The position numbers and the translations under genes were made by a program. Source: Alkalihalobacillus sp. BA299 (GTDB lineage: Bacteria; Bacillota; Bacilli; Bacillales; Bacillaceae_F). From it: a DNA stretch of 64,000 nucleotides. Location: NCBI RefSeq assembly GCF_017745675.1, contig NZ_JAFLJM010000001.1:1-64000 (forward strand). Direction: 5' to 3'. Under the pieces are notes generated by a model, which saw only the letters and a list, made by a program, of their open reading frames with translations, ran no database searches and was not told where the DNA came from. Of the stretch, positions 1 to 10,600 are shown piece after piece; the first letter of the stretch is position 1, and each line of letters starts with the position of its first letter.

Positions 1-117
1 CACTCCATGTAAAGTTTAAGTGGAGAAAAATTAAGTAGCTTTTCTCCTATTAAGGTTGCCCAGATTTAGCTGAAATTAAAAAAATGGGGTACGTATTTGA
101 CAGTTTCGTTCATATCA

Positions 118-435
118 GTCAACATCGGATCGCTAGCGCTTCTCCGTGTTTCCTTTATCTCATACGGGAGGGCTCCAGTCCATAAGCCGCTAAACGGGCG
201 CTTGCGCTTTTCTTGTCTAGCTACAGGTGTCATCGGCTCGAGGTCGCTTCGGTATATCAAACGGGTCTAAAAGTCAAGACACTAATTGCTGGCCCTCCAG
301 CGCTTGTCGCCGATAAGCAGACACCTTCCGCTTTCTTGTCTAGCTGCAGCGCCCAGCGTCTAGTGAGACTTCCCTCACCGCCGTACGATAAGTCAACATC
401 GTTTCGCTAGCGCTTCTCCGTGTTTCCTTTATCTC
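118..435. repeat. Pair of 44-bp direct repeats flanking an interspersed element
   Basis: A 44-bp sequence at 118-161 recurs at 392-435 with two mismatches (core CGCTAGCGCTTCTCCGTGTT). Between the copies lies a further repeat-like element (204-345). The rest of 1-627 shows no convincing gene: short open frames run through the repeats but have no ribosome-binding site and low-complexity products. GC content here is visibly higher than in the flanking coding DNA. Similar sequences scattered between genes are known in Bacillus-group genomes; assigning this copy to a named family is from memory. Confidence 0.7.
204..345. repeat. Interspersed, potentially cruciform repeat element (Bacillus intergenic type)
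   Basis: Near-identical boundary words occur at both ends (CGCTTTTCTTGTCTAGCT near 205-222, CGCTTTCTTGTCTAGCT at 329-345). Inside, AGGTGT (225-230) can pair with ACACCT (321-326) and ATCGGC (232-237) with GCCGAT (309-314), giving a long imperfect hairpin. Words such as CTCGAGGTCGCTTCGG and CCAGCGCTTGTCG are typical of a mobile, non-coding intergenic element in Bacillaceae. No transposase is encoded, so any movement would need help in trans. Confidence 0.55.
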
Positions 436-627
436 CTGCGGCTCCTTCTTTAATACAATATTTGTCGAAGTATTTTATTATGCTTATGTAGTTTGAGTTT
501 ATTCAACCATTTATAAAAAGCAGTAAAAGAAGCTGTGAAAGGCAAAATACTAGAACTGGTTTTTAATAATGTATACTAATATTTAAGATAAGTATTAGCT
601 TTCTAAGAGAATGAGGGGGAAGTAAAA

Positions 628-1386
628 GTGAGAAAAATTAAAGTGGCGCTATTGCATTTATTACCAATTACTGGAGATGTCGCTTATAATCAAGGCTTAA
701 TTGAAAAAGGGGTTAAAAAAGCTGCGGAAAAGAAGGTGGACTGGATCATTACACCTGAGTTAGCGGTGAGTGGGCTTCAATTTGAACATATCATCGGAAC
801 ACAATGGATTAACGAACAGCCGGATGAATGGTTGACTCAATTTATGAAAATAGTTAAAACTTTAAAAATAACAGTCTTTCTTGGAAATGCTGAGCGGTCT
901 AAAGATCAAAACTTTTATAATTCTGTATTTGTGATAAATCCAGAAGGGAAATTAATAGGTAGACAAAGAAAGTTTGCTAGAGTTGATCATTGGTCGACTT
1001 CAGGAAGTACCCTAAATCCGATTGATTTAGGCAATATACAAGTCGGTATTTTGATTTGTGCAGATGCTTATAAAAAAACTATTGCAGATACATTAAAAGA
1101 CAATGGTGCAGATATTATTATTGCTCCTTCATCATGGGGACCTGGTTTACATGGACCAGAAGGAGAATGGGAGCAAAGGTCGATCGATACAGGTTTACCG
1201 TTATTTGTATGTAACCGTACAGGGGAAGATAAAAGTGTTTCCTTTTGGGAGGCAGAGAGTTCAGTAATTAAAAATGGGAGGAGACTCCTTACTCATTATT
1301 CTAAACAATCGTCACTTCTGACATTTGAATGGGATTTGGAAAACATGGAATTATTGTCGACTCATTTTAAAATAGAAAAAATATGA
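628..1386 (+). CDS. Carbon-nitrogen hydrolase (nitrilase superfamily)
   Basis: 252-residue single-domain member of the nitrilase/amidase superfamily, which hydrolyses non-peptide C-N bonds through a Glu-Lys-Cys triad. The triad is visible: Glu44 in TPELAVSG, Lys115 in RQRKFAR and Cys144 in GILICADAYK. Length fits a stand-alone cytoplasmic omega-amidase, carbamoylase or deaminated-glutathione amidase-like enzyme. It starts at GTG 628 after a GGGGGA site and appears monocistronic, lying convergent to the catalase gene. The substrate cannot be told from sequence. The family call is strong, any narrower one would be a guess. Confidence 0.85.
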   Translation: MRKIKVALLHLLPITGDVAYNQGLIEKGVKKAAEKKVDWIITPELAVSGLQFEHIIGTQWINEQPDEWLTQFMKIVKTLKITVFLGNAERSKDQNFYNSVFVINPEGKLIGRQRKFARVDHWSTSGSTLNPIDLGNIQVGILICADAYKKTIADTLKDNGADIIIAPSSWGPGLHGPEGEWEQRSIDTGLPLFVCNRTGEDKSVSFWEAESSVIKNGRRLLTHYSKQSSLLTFEWDLENMELLSTHFKIEKI

Positions 1387-1460
1387 ATTAAAGATGTCAG
1401 TAAAAATAACTGAAGAAGTAGTAGAAGTGTTTACTTGAAAATAAAACATTCAAAGTAAAA

Positions 1461-1487
1461 ATTTCCCCTTCACTACAGTAAAGGGGG
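1461..1487 (-). terminator. Hairpin terminator between nitrilase and catalase genes
   Basis: CCCCTT and AAGGGG arms with further pairs inside form a hairpin at 1465-1486. Read on the minus strand it is followed by a run of Ts (AAATTTTT), so it most likely ends catalase transcription. It could also stop readthrough from the nitrilase gene. Confidence 0.5.
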
Positions 1488-1560
1488 AGTTATATGAATT
1501 AGTATAAGAATGGCACTAATTAATGTTGTTGTGATATTGTTTCTATTTTGAGCTTAGAAA

Positions 1561-3126
1561 TTAATAAGGATCGGAAGGGTGGCCCATTTGCTCTGCTTGA
1601 TCTACAGCTACTTCCATTTTCGTGGCCATTTGTTCTCCTGCTGTTTTTAGCCCTTCAGCTATTCTTTTTCCATAGTCTTTATCACATTGAGTAAGCATGT
1701 CCACCATACGATCTTGAATTTCTCTACGACAAGTCGATAATGCCCCGACTAAATTTGTAATTAACTCATCTCGCTCCCAATCACTAAATCTTCGGTACGT
1801 TTCACCGGCTTGTCCAAAATTATTTTCACGAGAAATTTTTTCTCTTTTTATATTTCCTTCTACATAAGGTTCATGTTCTTTTCCAGGGTTTTGTGCCTCT
1901 TTTAGACCACCAATAAGTGAAGGTTCATAATTGACGTGTGGGTTTTGGTGTTTTCCAAACTCGGTTCTAAAATCCATTTGTCCGCCTTCTTGATTAGAAG
2001 CAACATGTTTCTTCGGTTTGTTAATTGGTAATTGCAAATAGTTTGAACCAACACGGTATCGTTGTGTATCTGAATAAGAGAACGTTCGTCCTTGGAGTAA
2101 TTTATCATCTGAAAAATCAAGACCGTCAACGAGTACTCCTGTACCAAATGCAGCTTGCTCGACTTCAGCAAAGTAATTTTCAGGATTTTTATTTAATACC
2201 ATTTTTCCAACTTTATGCCATGGGAAATCCTCTTTGTACCAAAGCTTAGTCGGATCAAGTGGATCGAAATCCAATTCTGGATGCTCTCCGTCTTCCATTA
2301 TTTGTACATAGAGCTCCCATTCAGGATAATCTCCCTGCTCTATCGCTTCATACAAGTCTAGCGTAGCGTGGTTAAAGTCTTTCATTTGAATTTGGTCGGC
2401 TTCTTTTTGTGTGAGATTTTTTAAGCCTTGTACCGGTTCCCAATGGTATTTGACTAACACAGCTTTGCCTTCATCATTAACCCATTTATACGCATGTACA
2501 CCCGAACCTTGCATATTTCGATAATTAGCTGGAATGCCCCATGGCGAAAATAAAAAGGTAATCATATGCATCGCTTCAGGAGTTTGACATAAAAAATCAA
2601 ACATTCGTTCTGGATCTTGTACGTTCGTTACAGGGTCAGGCTTAAACGAGTGAACCATATCAGGGAACTTTAATGGATCACGAATAAAGAAAATTTTTAA
2701 GTTGTTGCCAACCAAATCCCAATTTCCATCCTCTGTGTAAAACTTAATCGCAAACCCTCGAGGATCTCGTAAAGTTTCAGGAGAGTGTCCACCGTGTACA
2801 ACTGTTGAAAAGCGGACAAATACAGGCGTTTGTACTTCAGTGTTTGTAAACACCCTTGCTCTCGTGTATTTGGAAATCGGTTCACCATTCACTGTTCCAT
2901 AAGACTGAAAATATCCATGGGCTCCTGCACCGCGAGCATGAACGACACGTTCAGGAATTCTTTCACGGTCAAAGTGCGTTATTTTTTCAAGAAAATCATA
3001 ATTATCTAGCGTTGTCGGCCCTCGGTTTCCGACCGTTCGCACACTCTGATTATTAGTGACAGGATGGCCTTGTCTATTCGTTAAAGTATCATCGGCTTGT
3101 AGTTTATGATTTTGTTCCTCATTCAT
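1561..3126 (-). CDS. Heme catalase
   Basis: 521-residue monofunctional heme catalase (2 H2O2 to 2 H2O + O2). The distal His is His63 in [14 protein letters not shown]. The catalytic Asn is Asn141 in DLVGNN, and the proximal heme ligand is Tyr351 in [12 protein letters not shown]. Length and the short C-terminal tail fit small-subunit Bacillus catalases of the KatA/KatX kind. The segment after the active-site Asn reads NNLKIFF rather than the common NNTPIFF. The start at 3126 follows AAAGGAGGT at a spacing of about 7. No clear PerR box was found upstream. Whether it is vegetative KatA or spore-type KatX is undecided, so no symbol is given. Confidence 0.93.
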   Translation of the reverse strand: MNEEQNHKLQADDTLTNRQGHPVTNNQSVRTVGNRGPTTLDNYDFLEKITHFDRERIPERVVHARGAGAHGYFQSYGTVNGEPISKYTRARVFTNTEVQTPVFVRFSTVVHGGHSPETLRDPRGFAIKFYTEDGNWDLVGNNLKIFFIRDPLKFPDMVHSFKPDPVTNVQDPERMFDFLCQTPEAMHMITFLFSPWGIPANYRNMQGSGVHAYKWVNDEGKAVLVKYHWEPVQGLKNLTQKEADQIQMKDFNHATLDLYEAIEQGDYPEWELYVQIMEDGEHPELDFDPLDPTKLWYKEDFPWHKVGKMVLNKNPENYFAEVEQAAFGTGVLVDGLDFSDDKLLQGRTFSYSDTQRYRVGSNYLQLPINKPKKHVASNQEGGQMDFRTEFGKHQNPHVNYEPSLIGGLKEAQNPGKEHEPYVEGNIKREKISRENNFGQAGETYRRFSDWERDELITNLVGALSTCRREIQDRMVDMLTQCDKDYGKRIAEGLKTAGEQMATKMEVAVDQAEQMGHPSDPY

Positions 3127-3460
3127 AAAATTACCTCCTTTGTATGTACAGCATAACTTTTACCAAAAATAGGTTGTGCATCCAAAATAATTTTATTCAG
3201 ATTATTGGAGAGATGTGGATGTAAGTAATTTTTGATTGGGATTTTTACGGGAATGAAATATAGATTGGTTTGGAAAAGGATATTGCCAAAGGTATACAGA
3301 ATAAATTTGATAACCATGAATCTAAAAAATAGAACAGTATGAATAAGTGTTCAGGGTGCTTGAATTGCTCATTTTTATAATCTCCTTTATAATTTGCTAC
3401 ATATTTTAGGAGTGGGCTATTTACCATTTAAGAAGGTTGATTTGAAGGAGGTACCCTCGT
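3127..3460. other. Divergent intergenic region, catalase / crcB
   Basis: 334 bases with no credible gene. It holds the catalase ribosome-binding site on the minus strand and a sigma-A-like promoter for the crcB pair (3365-3393). No fluoride riboswitch consensus was recognised. Confidence 0.6.
3365..3393 (+). promoter_or_regulatory. Putative sigma-A promoter of the crcB pair
   Basis: TTGCTC at 3365-3370 and a perfect TATAAT at 3388-3393 are separated by 17 bases, about 70 bases before the first crcB start. Confidence 0.6.
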
Positions 3461-3868
3461 TTGGTCTATTTAAATTTGATCGCGATTGCCGTTGGTGGTG
3501 CATTAGGGACGATTTTACGATATTCATTAAATGTATACACGTTATTTGTCGGGTATCCGCTAGGTACAGTCATTGAAAATATCGTCGGAAGCTTATTACT
3601 TGGCTTGTTTACCGGTTGGATTATTAATAGAAAGACTCGTGAATGGGTTAAGTTAGGGGTAGGTGTTGGCTTTTGCGGCGGGTTTACAACGATGTCAACG
3701 TTAGCCGCAGATAGTTTGTTTTTATTTCAGCAAATGTCGATATTTGAATCAATGATTTATTTATTTGTATCGTTATTTGGTGGGTTAACGCTTGCATTTT
3801 GGGGCTTAATGTTCGGTATGAAGTGGAGTGCGAGCAAGGACAATGAAAACAAGGGGCAATGGTCATGA
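3461..3868 (+). CDS. crcB: Fluoride efflux channel CrcB/FluC, first subunit
   Basis: 135-residue four-helix membrane protein of the CrcB/FluC family, which exports F- passively as a dual-topology dimer. Family signatures are present: GGALGTILRY near the N terminus, an Asn in the ENIVGSLLLG helix, and the GFCGGFTTMST segment whose Phe, Thr and Ser line the ion path. The start is TTG at 3461, chosen because GAAGGAGGT ends eight bases upstream. It overlaps the second crcB gene by four bases. Two adjacent non-identical copies are common in Bacillus and usually form a heterodimer of opposite topologies. Confidence 0.88.
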   Translation: MVYLNLIAIAVGGALGTILRYSLNVYTLFVGYPLGTVIENIVGSLLLGLFTGWIINRKTREWVKLGVGVGFCGGFTTMSTLAADSLFLFQQMSIFESMIYLFVSLFGGLTLAFWGLMFGMKWSASKDNENKGQWS

Positions 3869-4254
3869 ATTTGCTTATTTTAGGATTAGGAGGGGCACTT
3901 GGTGCAGTTTCACGATATTTACTTGGGTTAGCGATTATGAAAAGACACCCTCAACCACCGATCCCGATTGCGATGCTGACCGTAAATCTAATCGGATCTT
4001 TTGGATTAGGGTTATTTTTTGCGTTGGCTTATGGTGATATCCCAATAGCTTCATACGGTGAGCCGTTGTATTTATTTTTTGGGATCGGCTTTTTTGGTGC
4101 ATTTACGACGTTTTCCACCTTCAGTATGGAAACGATTGAACTTATCAGGAAAAAACGGATGAAAAAAGCAACGGTGTACTTTATGTTCTCTATTACGGGA
4201 AGTATTTTAACGTTTGTGATTGGCATTTTATTAGGGATTTTTTTAAGTAATTGA
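3865..4254 (+). CDS. crcB: Fluoride efflux channel CrcB/FluC, second subunit
   Basis: 129-residue partner of the preceding gene. It has GGALGAVSRY, the LTVNLIGSFGLG helix with the conserved Asn, and the canonical GFFGAFTTFSTF pore segment. Two ATGs are possible, at 3859 and 3865. The AAGGGG site at 3851-3856 is two bases from the first and eight from the second, so 3865 is preferred. The start overlaps the stop of the first crcB (ATGA-type coupling), which fits stoichiometric production of a heterodimer. Confidence 0.88.
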   Translation: MNLLILGLGGALGAVSRYLLGLAIMKRHPQPPIPIAMLTVNLIGSFGLGLFFALAYGDIPIASYGEPLYLFFGIGFFGAFTTFSTFSMETIELIRKKRMKKATVYFMFSITGSILTFVIGILLGIFLSN

Positions 4255-4300
4255 AAGATAACCACATAAGAAGGAGACATAAACTACAAATCCCTAAAAT

Positions 4301-4328
4301 AACCTACTTAAACTATTTTAAGTAGGTT
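4301..4328 (+). terminator. Hairpin terminator after the crcB pair
   Basis: A perfect 12-bp inverted repeat (AACCTACTTAAA / TTTAAGTAGGTT) with a four-base loop. It has no long T tract, so it is a weak intrinsic terminator separating crcB from the Jet operon. Confidence 0.5.
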
Positions 4329-4417
4329 CATTCAATACCTAATATATTCCTTTTTTATTGATCCATTAGTATAGTAGACTTAGATGTAAATATTAGCAAT
4401 GTCAAGGGTGTGAAAAA

Positions 4418-5434
4418 GTGAAGCAAATTAAAAATAAACTAGCAACGTATTCGAAAAAATCAGTATCAATTCAAGAGCTAGAACAACTGATCATGCCATT
4501 TATAGATACATATGATCAGTTTGCCACAGAAGTGCTCGAGCTAGAACAGCAGTCGATTTTGCAAATGGTGAAATCCAAAGGGAGAACGAGTCGGAATCCT
4601 TCGTTAGCTTTGCAATATCGTATTAATAAAAGTTTACTAGTAGAAGGACTTCATAAAGAAATTCAAAAGTATCGCACGCAACTTGATCATGCCATTCAGT
4701 TAGATACATATTTTTCGAAGGATCCTTCCGTTTGGAAAGAAGACCTACCCTATCTTTTAAAAATAGATCAATACATAAAAAAGCATTCATTTTCATTAGA
4801 AGCCGTACCAGCTCCAGAAAGGAGTTTTGAACTTGTTGCTGATGAAAAGTGGATCGAAGAAAAGGGCGGAAAAGAACTGTTAGAACGAATTGGCCTTTGG
4901 GAACGCTTCAACATTATTCCCGTGGCAGACCCATTGATGTTCGCCATCAACCCTAAAACGATGAAAAGCCCTGACCAACTACATCTGATTGTTGAAAATA
5001 AAACAACATACCAAGGCTTACTACCTGTTTTAACAGAAACTATTTTTTCGACGTTAATCTATGGGAGTGGAAAGAAAATTATTAAAAGTATCGAACAATT
5101 TAATAGTCAATACCCAGTCGAGGCCAATCATTCATTTTATTATTTTGGTGATGTCGACAATGAAGGGGTTTCGATTTGGTATTCCCTTTCGAAAGTTCAA
5201 CATGTGGAACTTGCCCTCCCGTTTTATCACGCTTGCTTACTGAAACAAGCCGCCACAGGAAAAGAGAATCAAAAAGGTCGAAAAGAGGCAATTGATGCCT
5301 TTCTTCATTATTTTTCACTTGAAATACAAAGCGAATTGAACGTTACACTAGGTGAAGGCAAATATTTTCCGCAAGAAATTTTGAAGGCGAAGGAGCTGCA
5401 ACAAATATGGAAGGAAACGGATTGGACAACCTAG
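4418..5434 (+). CDS. jetD: Wadjet nuclease subunit JetD
   Basis: 338-residue Toprim-type protein, the effector of Wadjet. JetD homologues resemble topoisomerase VI subunit A and cut circular DNA loop-extruded by JetABC. The Toprim acidic residues are visible: Glu193 in LIVENK and the DxD pair Asp245/Asp247 in YYFGDVDNEG. The N-terminal ~150 residues are helical and charged, as expected for a DNA-binding module. It starts at GTG 4418 with an AAGGGTG site. It is the first gene of a tight four-gene operon and overlaps jetA by 28 bases. In the best-known Wadjet loci jetD comes last, so the D-A-B-C order is notable. The assignment rests on motif plus context. Confidence 0.85.
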   Translation: MKQIKNKLATYSKKSVSIQELEQLIMPFIDTYDQFATEVLELEQQSILQMVKSKGRTSRNPSLALQYRINKSLLVEGLHKEIQKYRTQLDHAIQLDTYFSKDPSVWKEDLPYLLKIDQYIKKHSFSLEAVPAPERSFELVADEKWIEEKGGKELLERIGLWERFNIIPVADPLMFAINPKTMKSPDQLHLIVENKTTYQGLLPVLTETIFSTLIYGSGKKIIKSIEQFNSQYPVEANHSFYYFGDVDNEGVSIWYSLSKVQHVELALPFYHACLLKQAATGKENQKGRKEAIDAFLHYFSLEIQSELNVTLGEGKYFPQEILKAKELQQIWKETDWTT

Positions 5435-6933
5435 ATGTTGCTGAGCTGACGAGTGGTTTTCGTGATCGGATGAGAAGGCTGGCTTTATTTGACCCGCTTT
5501 ATGAACTTGATCGAAAGCGTGAAGTGGACGATGCGAACAATCCCATCGATATGAAAGGACTCGGTTTACTAACACTACTATTCTTTTTTGAGCAAAAATT
5601 AATGAGGCAATATAAAACGGGCGTAAAGCAATTAGCTCAATTTTTACAAGAAGTTACAAAATCACAATATATTATCGTAGATTCAGGCTATGAAAAAATT
5701 GCCCGGACGATCATTCAGACGTTTCGACCGACAACAGGGAAAAAAAGAAGTTATTCGTTTTATAATTGGGAACAAAATCACCAAGATGACATTGAGTATT
5801 CGATTTTAAAAGCCAATAATTTTGATGTGAAAACAAACACGCAATTTTATACATTAGATGAAGATGGACTAGAGCTTATCTTTGCTACAAAAGAGTTCTA
5901 TAGTGAATTTCAATTGTCGATTAACCAGCTGATGCTTAGAAAACAGCTAGACAAAGGTGAATTTAAAGGAGCCCTTAGGCAAATTAACGAGATGCGTATT
6001 GATGTTGAAAGCTTAGACGAACGGATGGTCAAGTTAAAACACGAGATAAAGCGTAGCATCGTGTCTGAAGAAACGTTCGAACGGTATAAAAGCTTGCTCG
6101 ACGATATATATCGGCGCTTGGAGCGAGAGGACGAAGAGTTTAGAGAGCTTCGTCAGTTTGTAAAAGAAACGCGGGAACGTCTTTATGCACAAGATACGCA
6201 CCAGAAAGAACGGAAAAGCTATGAACTGGTTTTAAAAATTATTAGAGAACTAGAAATCGTCCACTATGAACATTCAAGATTGCTTGAGCAAACGTATTCA
6301 TTAAAAAATACGACATTAATTACGGCCCAAGAATCTCTCTATTATATTGGTATTCAATCATTTAATTTTGATCAAGACCTCGTCTCGCGGATTACGTCGA
6401 CACCGTTACCGTTTGAGGCGTTAAAAGGAACGCTTCACCCGTTTTTAAAGGTAGAAGAAAACAAGCAGTGGTCTCCATTTTCCGTATTAGCCGAACAAAA
6501 TATTACCGAGGAACGAGAAGAAAAAGTCGAACAACATTTTATTGAAGCAAGTGAACAAGAAAATGATGAAAAATATCGAAAATGGTTGATGGTTCGGTAT
6601 CGAGAATTAATGGAGTTATTTTTAAAAGCATGGGATAACGAGAGTGGAAAGACGCTATCACAATTGATTGCATTTCTAGAAGAAAATGATCAGGTAAACT
6701 TGCTTGAGCAACGGTACTTCTACGATTTCTGGCTTATTCTTCACCAACGTTCACCAATTATTCCAGGTATTGTTGACGAAGACGAAAGCAAAACGCTGCT
6801 TGGCGATGCGCTCGCTCTATTAGGTAATAGAACATTATCCATACAAGAAGGAAATGGGGTAATCCAACGTGTATCCCGTTATTCGATCCAAGAGATGAAC
6901 ATGAATGTGGAGGAAAATGATGAATTATCCTGA
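5407..6933 (+). CDS. jetA: Wadjet kleisin-like subunit JetA
   Basis: 508-residue, mainly helical, highly charged protein. By position and character it is the kleisin (MukF-like) subunit that bridges the JetC ATPase heads. An N-terminal winged-helix-like region (about residues 1-120, with LFDPLYELDRKREVDD) is followed by long amphipathic helices at roughly 180-300. From memory the sequence resembles the DUF5716 family, which marks type III Wadjet loci; a profile search is needed to confirm the type. The start ATG 5407 lies inside jetD, eleven bases after an AGGAG. It overlaps jetB by 14 bases, so translation is probably coupled. Confidence 0.8.
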   Translation: MEGNGLDNLDVAELTSGFRDRMRRLALFDPLYELDRKREVDDANNPIDMKGLGLLTLLFFFEQKLMRQYKTGVKQLAQFLQEVTKSQYIIVDSGYEKIARTIIQTFRPTTGKKRSYSFYNWEQNHQDDIEYSILKANNFDVKTNTQFYTLDEDGLELIFATKEFYSEFQLSINQLMLRKQLDKGEFKGALRQINEMRIDVESLDERMVKLKHEIKRSIVSEETFERYKSLLDDIYRRLEREDEEFRELRQFVKETRERLYAQDTHQKERKSYELVLKIIRELEIVHYEHSRLLEQTYSLKNTTLITAQESLYYIGIQSFNFDQDLVSRITSTPLPFEALKGTLHPFLKVEENKQWSPFSVLAEQNITEEREEKVEQHFIEASEQENDEKYRKWLMVRYRELMELFLKAWDNESGKTLSQLIAFLEENDQVNLLEQRYFYDFWLILHQRSPIIPGIVDEDESKTLLGDALALLGNRTLSIQEGNGVIQRVSRYSIQEMNMNVEENDELS

Positions 6934-7648
6934 ACAAAAGATTATGAAGGCTTTTCAAATATATACGAAACTTGCCCGTGACGGCAAAGCAGGTGCAGAA
7001 GAAGTACAGCAATACAAAGCTGATGATAATATTCGCTCACTACTTGATAATTTTACGAGAGAAGTTGACTGTGTCGTTATTATGACGAGTGAAGAAGTGT
7101 TCTTAGTTCCTCATACAAAATTGTCCCCATTTCATGTAAGCAACGATTGGTTGAAGAAAAATTATTTACGTTCAGGTGCAACGAATGGTGACATTTACCT
7201 TCTTTATTTTTCGACGATTGTTCTTTTTGGTAATTTTTATGACTCCTATCAAAGTCCAGAACCGACACGGCAATTTATTCGCCTTGATGAGTGGATCCAA
7301 TTGATTGATGAGCGAATCGATCAATTGACAGCTCATAGTGAAGAAGATTTAAAGGAGCTGGAAAAAGAATTTTCGTATAATTGGACGATAATTACTGAAA
7401 AGTGGAAGGATATGGATGATATCAAAGAAACGGCAAAGAAGCAAACGGGTAACACGATTAGTCGGTTAAGCTTCATTGATACGGTCAAACGATTTTTAGT
7501 GGATCAAGAGTTAATCCAAGAGATCGGTAATGAAGAAATAACATTAACAGAAAAGGCGAAAACGATTATTCAACGTTATTTTATGGAAGTTGAATACAAT
7601 AAAGGAATTTTTGAATTTATTTATGGATTTGAGAGGAGGGAAGAGTAA
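6920..7648 (+). CDS. jetB: Wadjet KITE-like subunit JetB
   Basis: 242-residue small accessory subunit matching the MukE/KITE role, from its size and its place between jetA and jetC. The C-terminal part (from about residue 160) looks like a winged helix: FIDTVKRFLVDQELI followed by a beta-rich segment. It fits DUF6063-type JetB from memory. The first in-frame ATG is 6905, but GGAGG at 6909-6913 best serves ATG 6920, so that start is chosen. The stop overlaps the jetC start as TAATG, showing strict translational coupling. Confidence 0.78.
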   Translation: MNYPEQKIMKAFQIYTKLARDGKAGAEEVQQYKADDNIRSLLDNFTREVDCVVIMTSEEVFLVPHTKLSPFHVSNDWLKKNYLRSGATNGDIYLLYFSTIVLFGNFYDSYQSPEPTRQFIRLDEWIQLIDERIDQLTAHSEEDLKELEKEFSYNWTIITEKWKDMDDIKETAKKQTGNTISRLSFIDTVKRFLVDQELIQEIGNEEITLTEKAKTIIQRYFMEVEYNKGIFEFIYGFERREE

Positions 7649-10600
7649 TGCCTTCGATTAGTAAAATACGTTTGACGAACATTGTGTATGAGGAAGGAAA
7701 TAAGCGTTATAACGATGAAACATTTTTGTTCGATGGTCACAATGGAGCGATCCTTCTTGAAAATGGTGGCGGTAAAACTGTCTTAATTCAAACCGCACTT
7801 CAAGCGATTATGCCTCATGCTGATTTAGCAGCGCGGAAAATCAAAAATACATTACAGCTTGAAAATGCTCCTGCACATATTGCAATCGAGTGGATCACAA
7901 GTGATAAAACGAGACGCTATGTAACAACGGCTGTTTCTTTATTTATGACAAAAAATGGACTAGATTCCTTACGATACGTCTATGAATATGACGCTAACGA
8001 TCCTTATCGTATCGAGGAAATCCCATTTGTACGTGATGGTAAAGAAGGAAAGCGACCTGCAGAAAAAGGTGAAATGCAAGACTACTATAGTACGATGCGT
8101 GAAAAGTCTTTCCGAGCCAGAACATTTCCTACGATTAAAGAATATAAGGCTTTTCTAGAAGAACAGTATCATATCATCGAAAGCGAATGGGAAAATGTCA
8201 TAAAAATTAATAGTACAGAAGGTGGTGTTGAAGCGTTTTTTGATGATTGTAAATCAACGAATCAATTGTTTGATCGATTATTAATCCCAACGGTTGAGCG
8301 ATCGATTTCGGGACATGATGAAAACCTGTTTGCCGATATGTTTGAAAAGCAGCATGCAAGCTTCAAAAACTATAAAAAGCTGAAAGAAACGATTGAAGAA
8401 AATGAACGGATCCAAGCAAAGTTAGAGGGCTATGTGCAAATTTATGAGAAACTTCACCAAGCTGTACTAGACTATGGAAAAGCAAAAGAACGGGCTAAAG
8501 GAACGTGGAATGTCACATTAGCCGAAAAACAACGATCATCCGAAGAAAAACAGGAGCTATTGCAAAAGCTAGATCAGCTCAAAGAAGAGGAGCGTTTACA
8601 CCAAATCAAAACCGCTTCATATGAAATTCATACCGAAGAGTCCATCTATAAACAACTAGCTGAAGAGTACAAACAATCACTAACTCTAAAAGAACAACTA
8701 CAAGAAGATATCGATTACTTTGAAAAAGAATACTTTTCTTTAAAGTTTGCTGAATTAAAAGAACAACGTCAAGAACATCTTTACCTTTTACAGCAAATAG
8801 AAGGCGAGTTAGCGAAGCTTGAACGAAATGTAGATATTGAAGAAAGTAAGGAAGAACTTGCTGTTTCGAAGCAAACGCTGTTAGGGTATTTCCAAGCTGA
8901 AATAGAAAAGATAGAAGCGACGAAACGTGAAGTGAATTATGAATTGGAGCCGATAAAAAGGCAGATCGAAGAACTTTTAGAGCAAACCGAAGAGCTAACT
9001 AAAAAAGAGAGAGTAATTGTAAAGCAGTTGTCGGAAATCATTGGGAAAATGAACAGTCGTGAAGATGATCTCGCCACTTTAAAACAACAACTTTTAGCCA
9101 ATCCCGACCAAGAAAAGGTTGCTGAGGAAATGGAAAAATGGATCGCTCGTGTGCAATTTTTAGATGAGGAAATCATTCGACTTCATCAAGAAGCAAACCA
9201 ATTAAAGCTAGAAGGTAAAGCTGCTAGTGACCAAATTGACGCGTATCGCTCCGAAAAAGAAGAATTCGAAAGAACAAAACGGACACTGATGGATCAGCAA
9301 GCTGACGCTGAGCGTAATCAGCAACAAGTAATTGATCAATTAACAATGCTCCGCCCTCAATGGGCAACGATTGATAATTTATATTTAAAACAAGAAACCG
9401 TTGTGAAGCGGATTGAAGAGCAAATTAAGCAGCTAGAAGCTGAAAAAGAAGAACTTTTAATACGTGAGCGCATCGCTTTTCGATATGTGGATGATTATGA
9501 AAATCAAGAGAACTTTTTCGGTGATCCATATATAGAGCAACAGCTCCTGTCTTGGAAAAATCAATTGGATTACGTGATTACTGGTGTCGAGTATTTGCAG
9601 GATTTGGAAGAAGCTGAACGTGAAGCACTCGAGACTTTCCCGTTATGGCCGATCGCGTTAGTCACAACAAGAAAATCGAAACAAGAGCTCGAACGAAAAG
9701 TGGAGCATATTTCTGATCGACTGCAGCTACCAATCGTTGTGATGACGATGGAAGAGGCGCTAGCCATTCATGATCAGAGTGATCACTATTCTTGGATCGC
9801 CCCGAAACATTGGAGCGCTAATACCGAAACGGAACCGTTTACAGAATGGAAAATACAAATCGCTGAAATCGCTAAAGCACAAGCACAGCAACGAAAAGAT
9901 AAAGAATCTGAAGTGACATTGTGGAAAAATGTTCAGGGTGCAGTGATGCAATTTTTTACAAGCTATCCATACGAGTTAGTGAAACAACGAAAAGAAGATA
10001 TTGCAAAATTAACGATCCAAATCGATGAACGAATACATTTAATGAAAAAACAAAAACAGCGACAAGTAGAAATCGAAATCAAGCAAAATGAAAATCAGAA
10101 AAAAGCAATTGATGATCGTGAAGAAAAACAGTCACTTGAAGCACGGATCGATAAAGGGAACCTTTATCAACAATTAGACGCAGACTTAAAGGGATTAAAG
10201 AAACAAAAAATTATTATTGAAAAACAACTTGAAGAACTTGAAAAAAGCTTAAAAGCTAATAAAGTACAACTCGATGACAGGAACCAACATCAAGAAGAAA
10301 TAAACGAACGAATTCAGCAGTTGGAATTAGAATTAATGGTTATTAAAAAAGATGATGATTATTTTGCTGTAAGACAACTCACACCAATTTTTACGAACGA
10401 TAGCAAGGGGGTCATCAAAGATAAAATTCAACGTCTTGAGTTGGAAATACGGAAAATGAGTGAATCGTTAGTAGAACTCGAAACGAAACGAGACAGCCAA
10501 CGTCAATTACTAGAAGATAAAGAAAAGAGAATGGAGGAACTTCGTAAAGAATTTGATCAGTTAAATGAAAACAAAGATTTCCCTGCAGATGGTCATGCTT

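Noticed and set aside
66-410. Short open frames over the first repeats
   Set aside because: They run through repeated, GC-richer DNA without ribosome-binding sites, and their products are low-complexity.
1902-2171. Frames antisense or out of phase within catalase and other large genes
   Set aside because: They lie wholly inside well-supported genes with intact catalytic motifs and have no sites of their own.
3127-3460. Fluoride riboswitch before crcB
   Set aside because: No segment matched the conserved fluoride aptamer words I know; only a sigma-A-like promoter was found.
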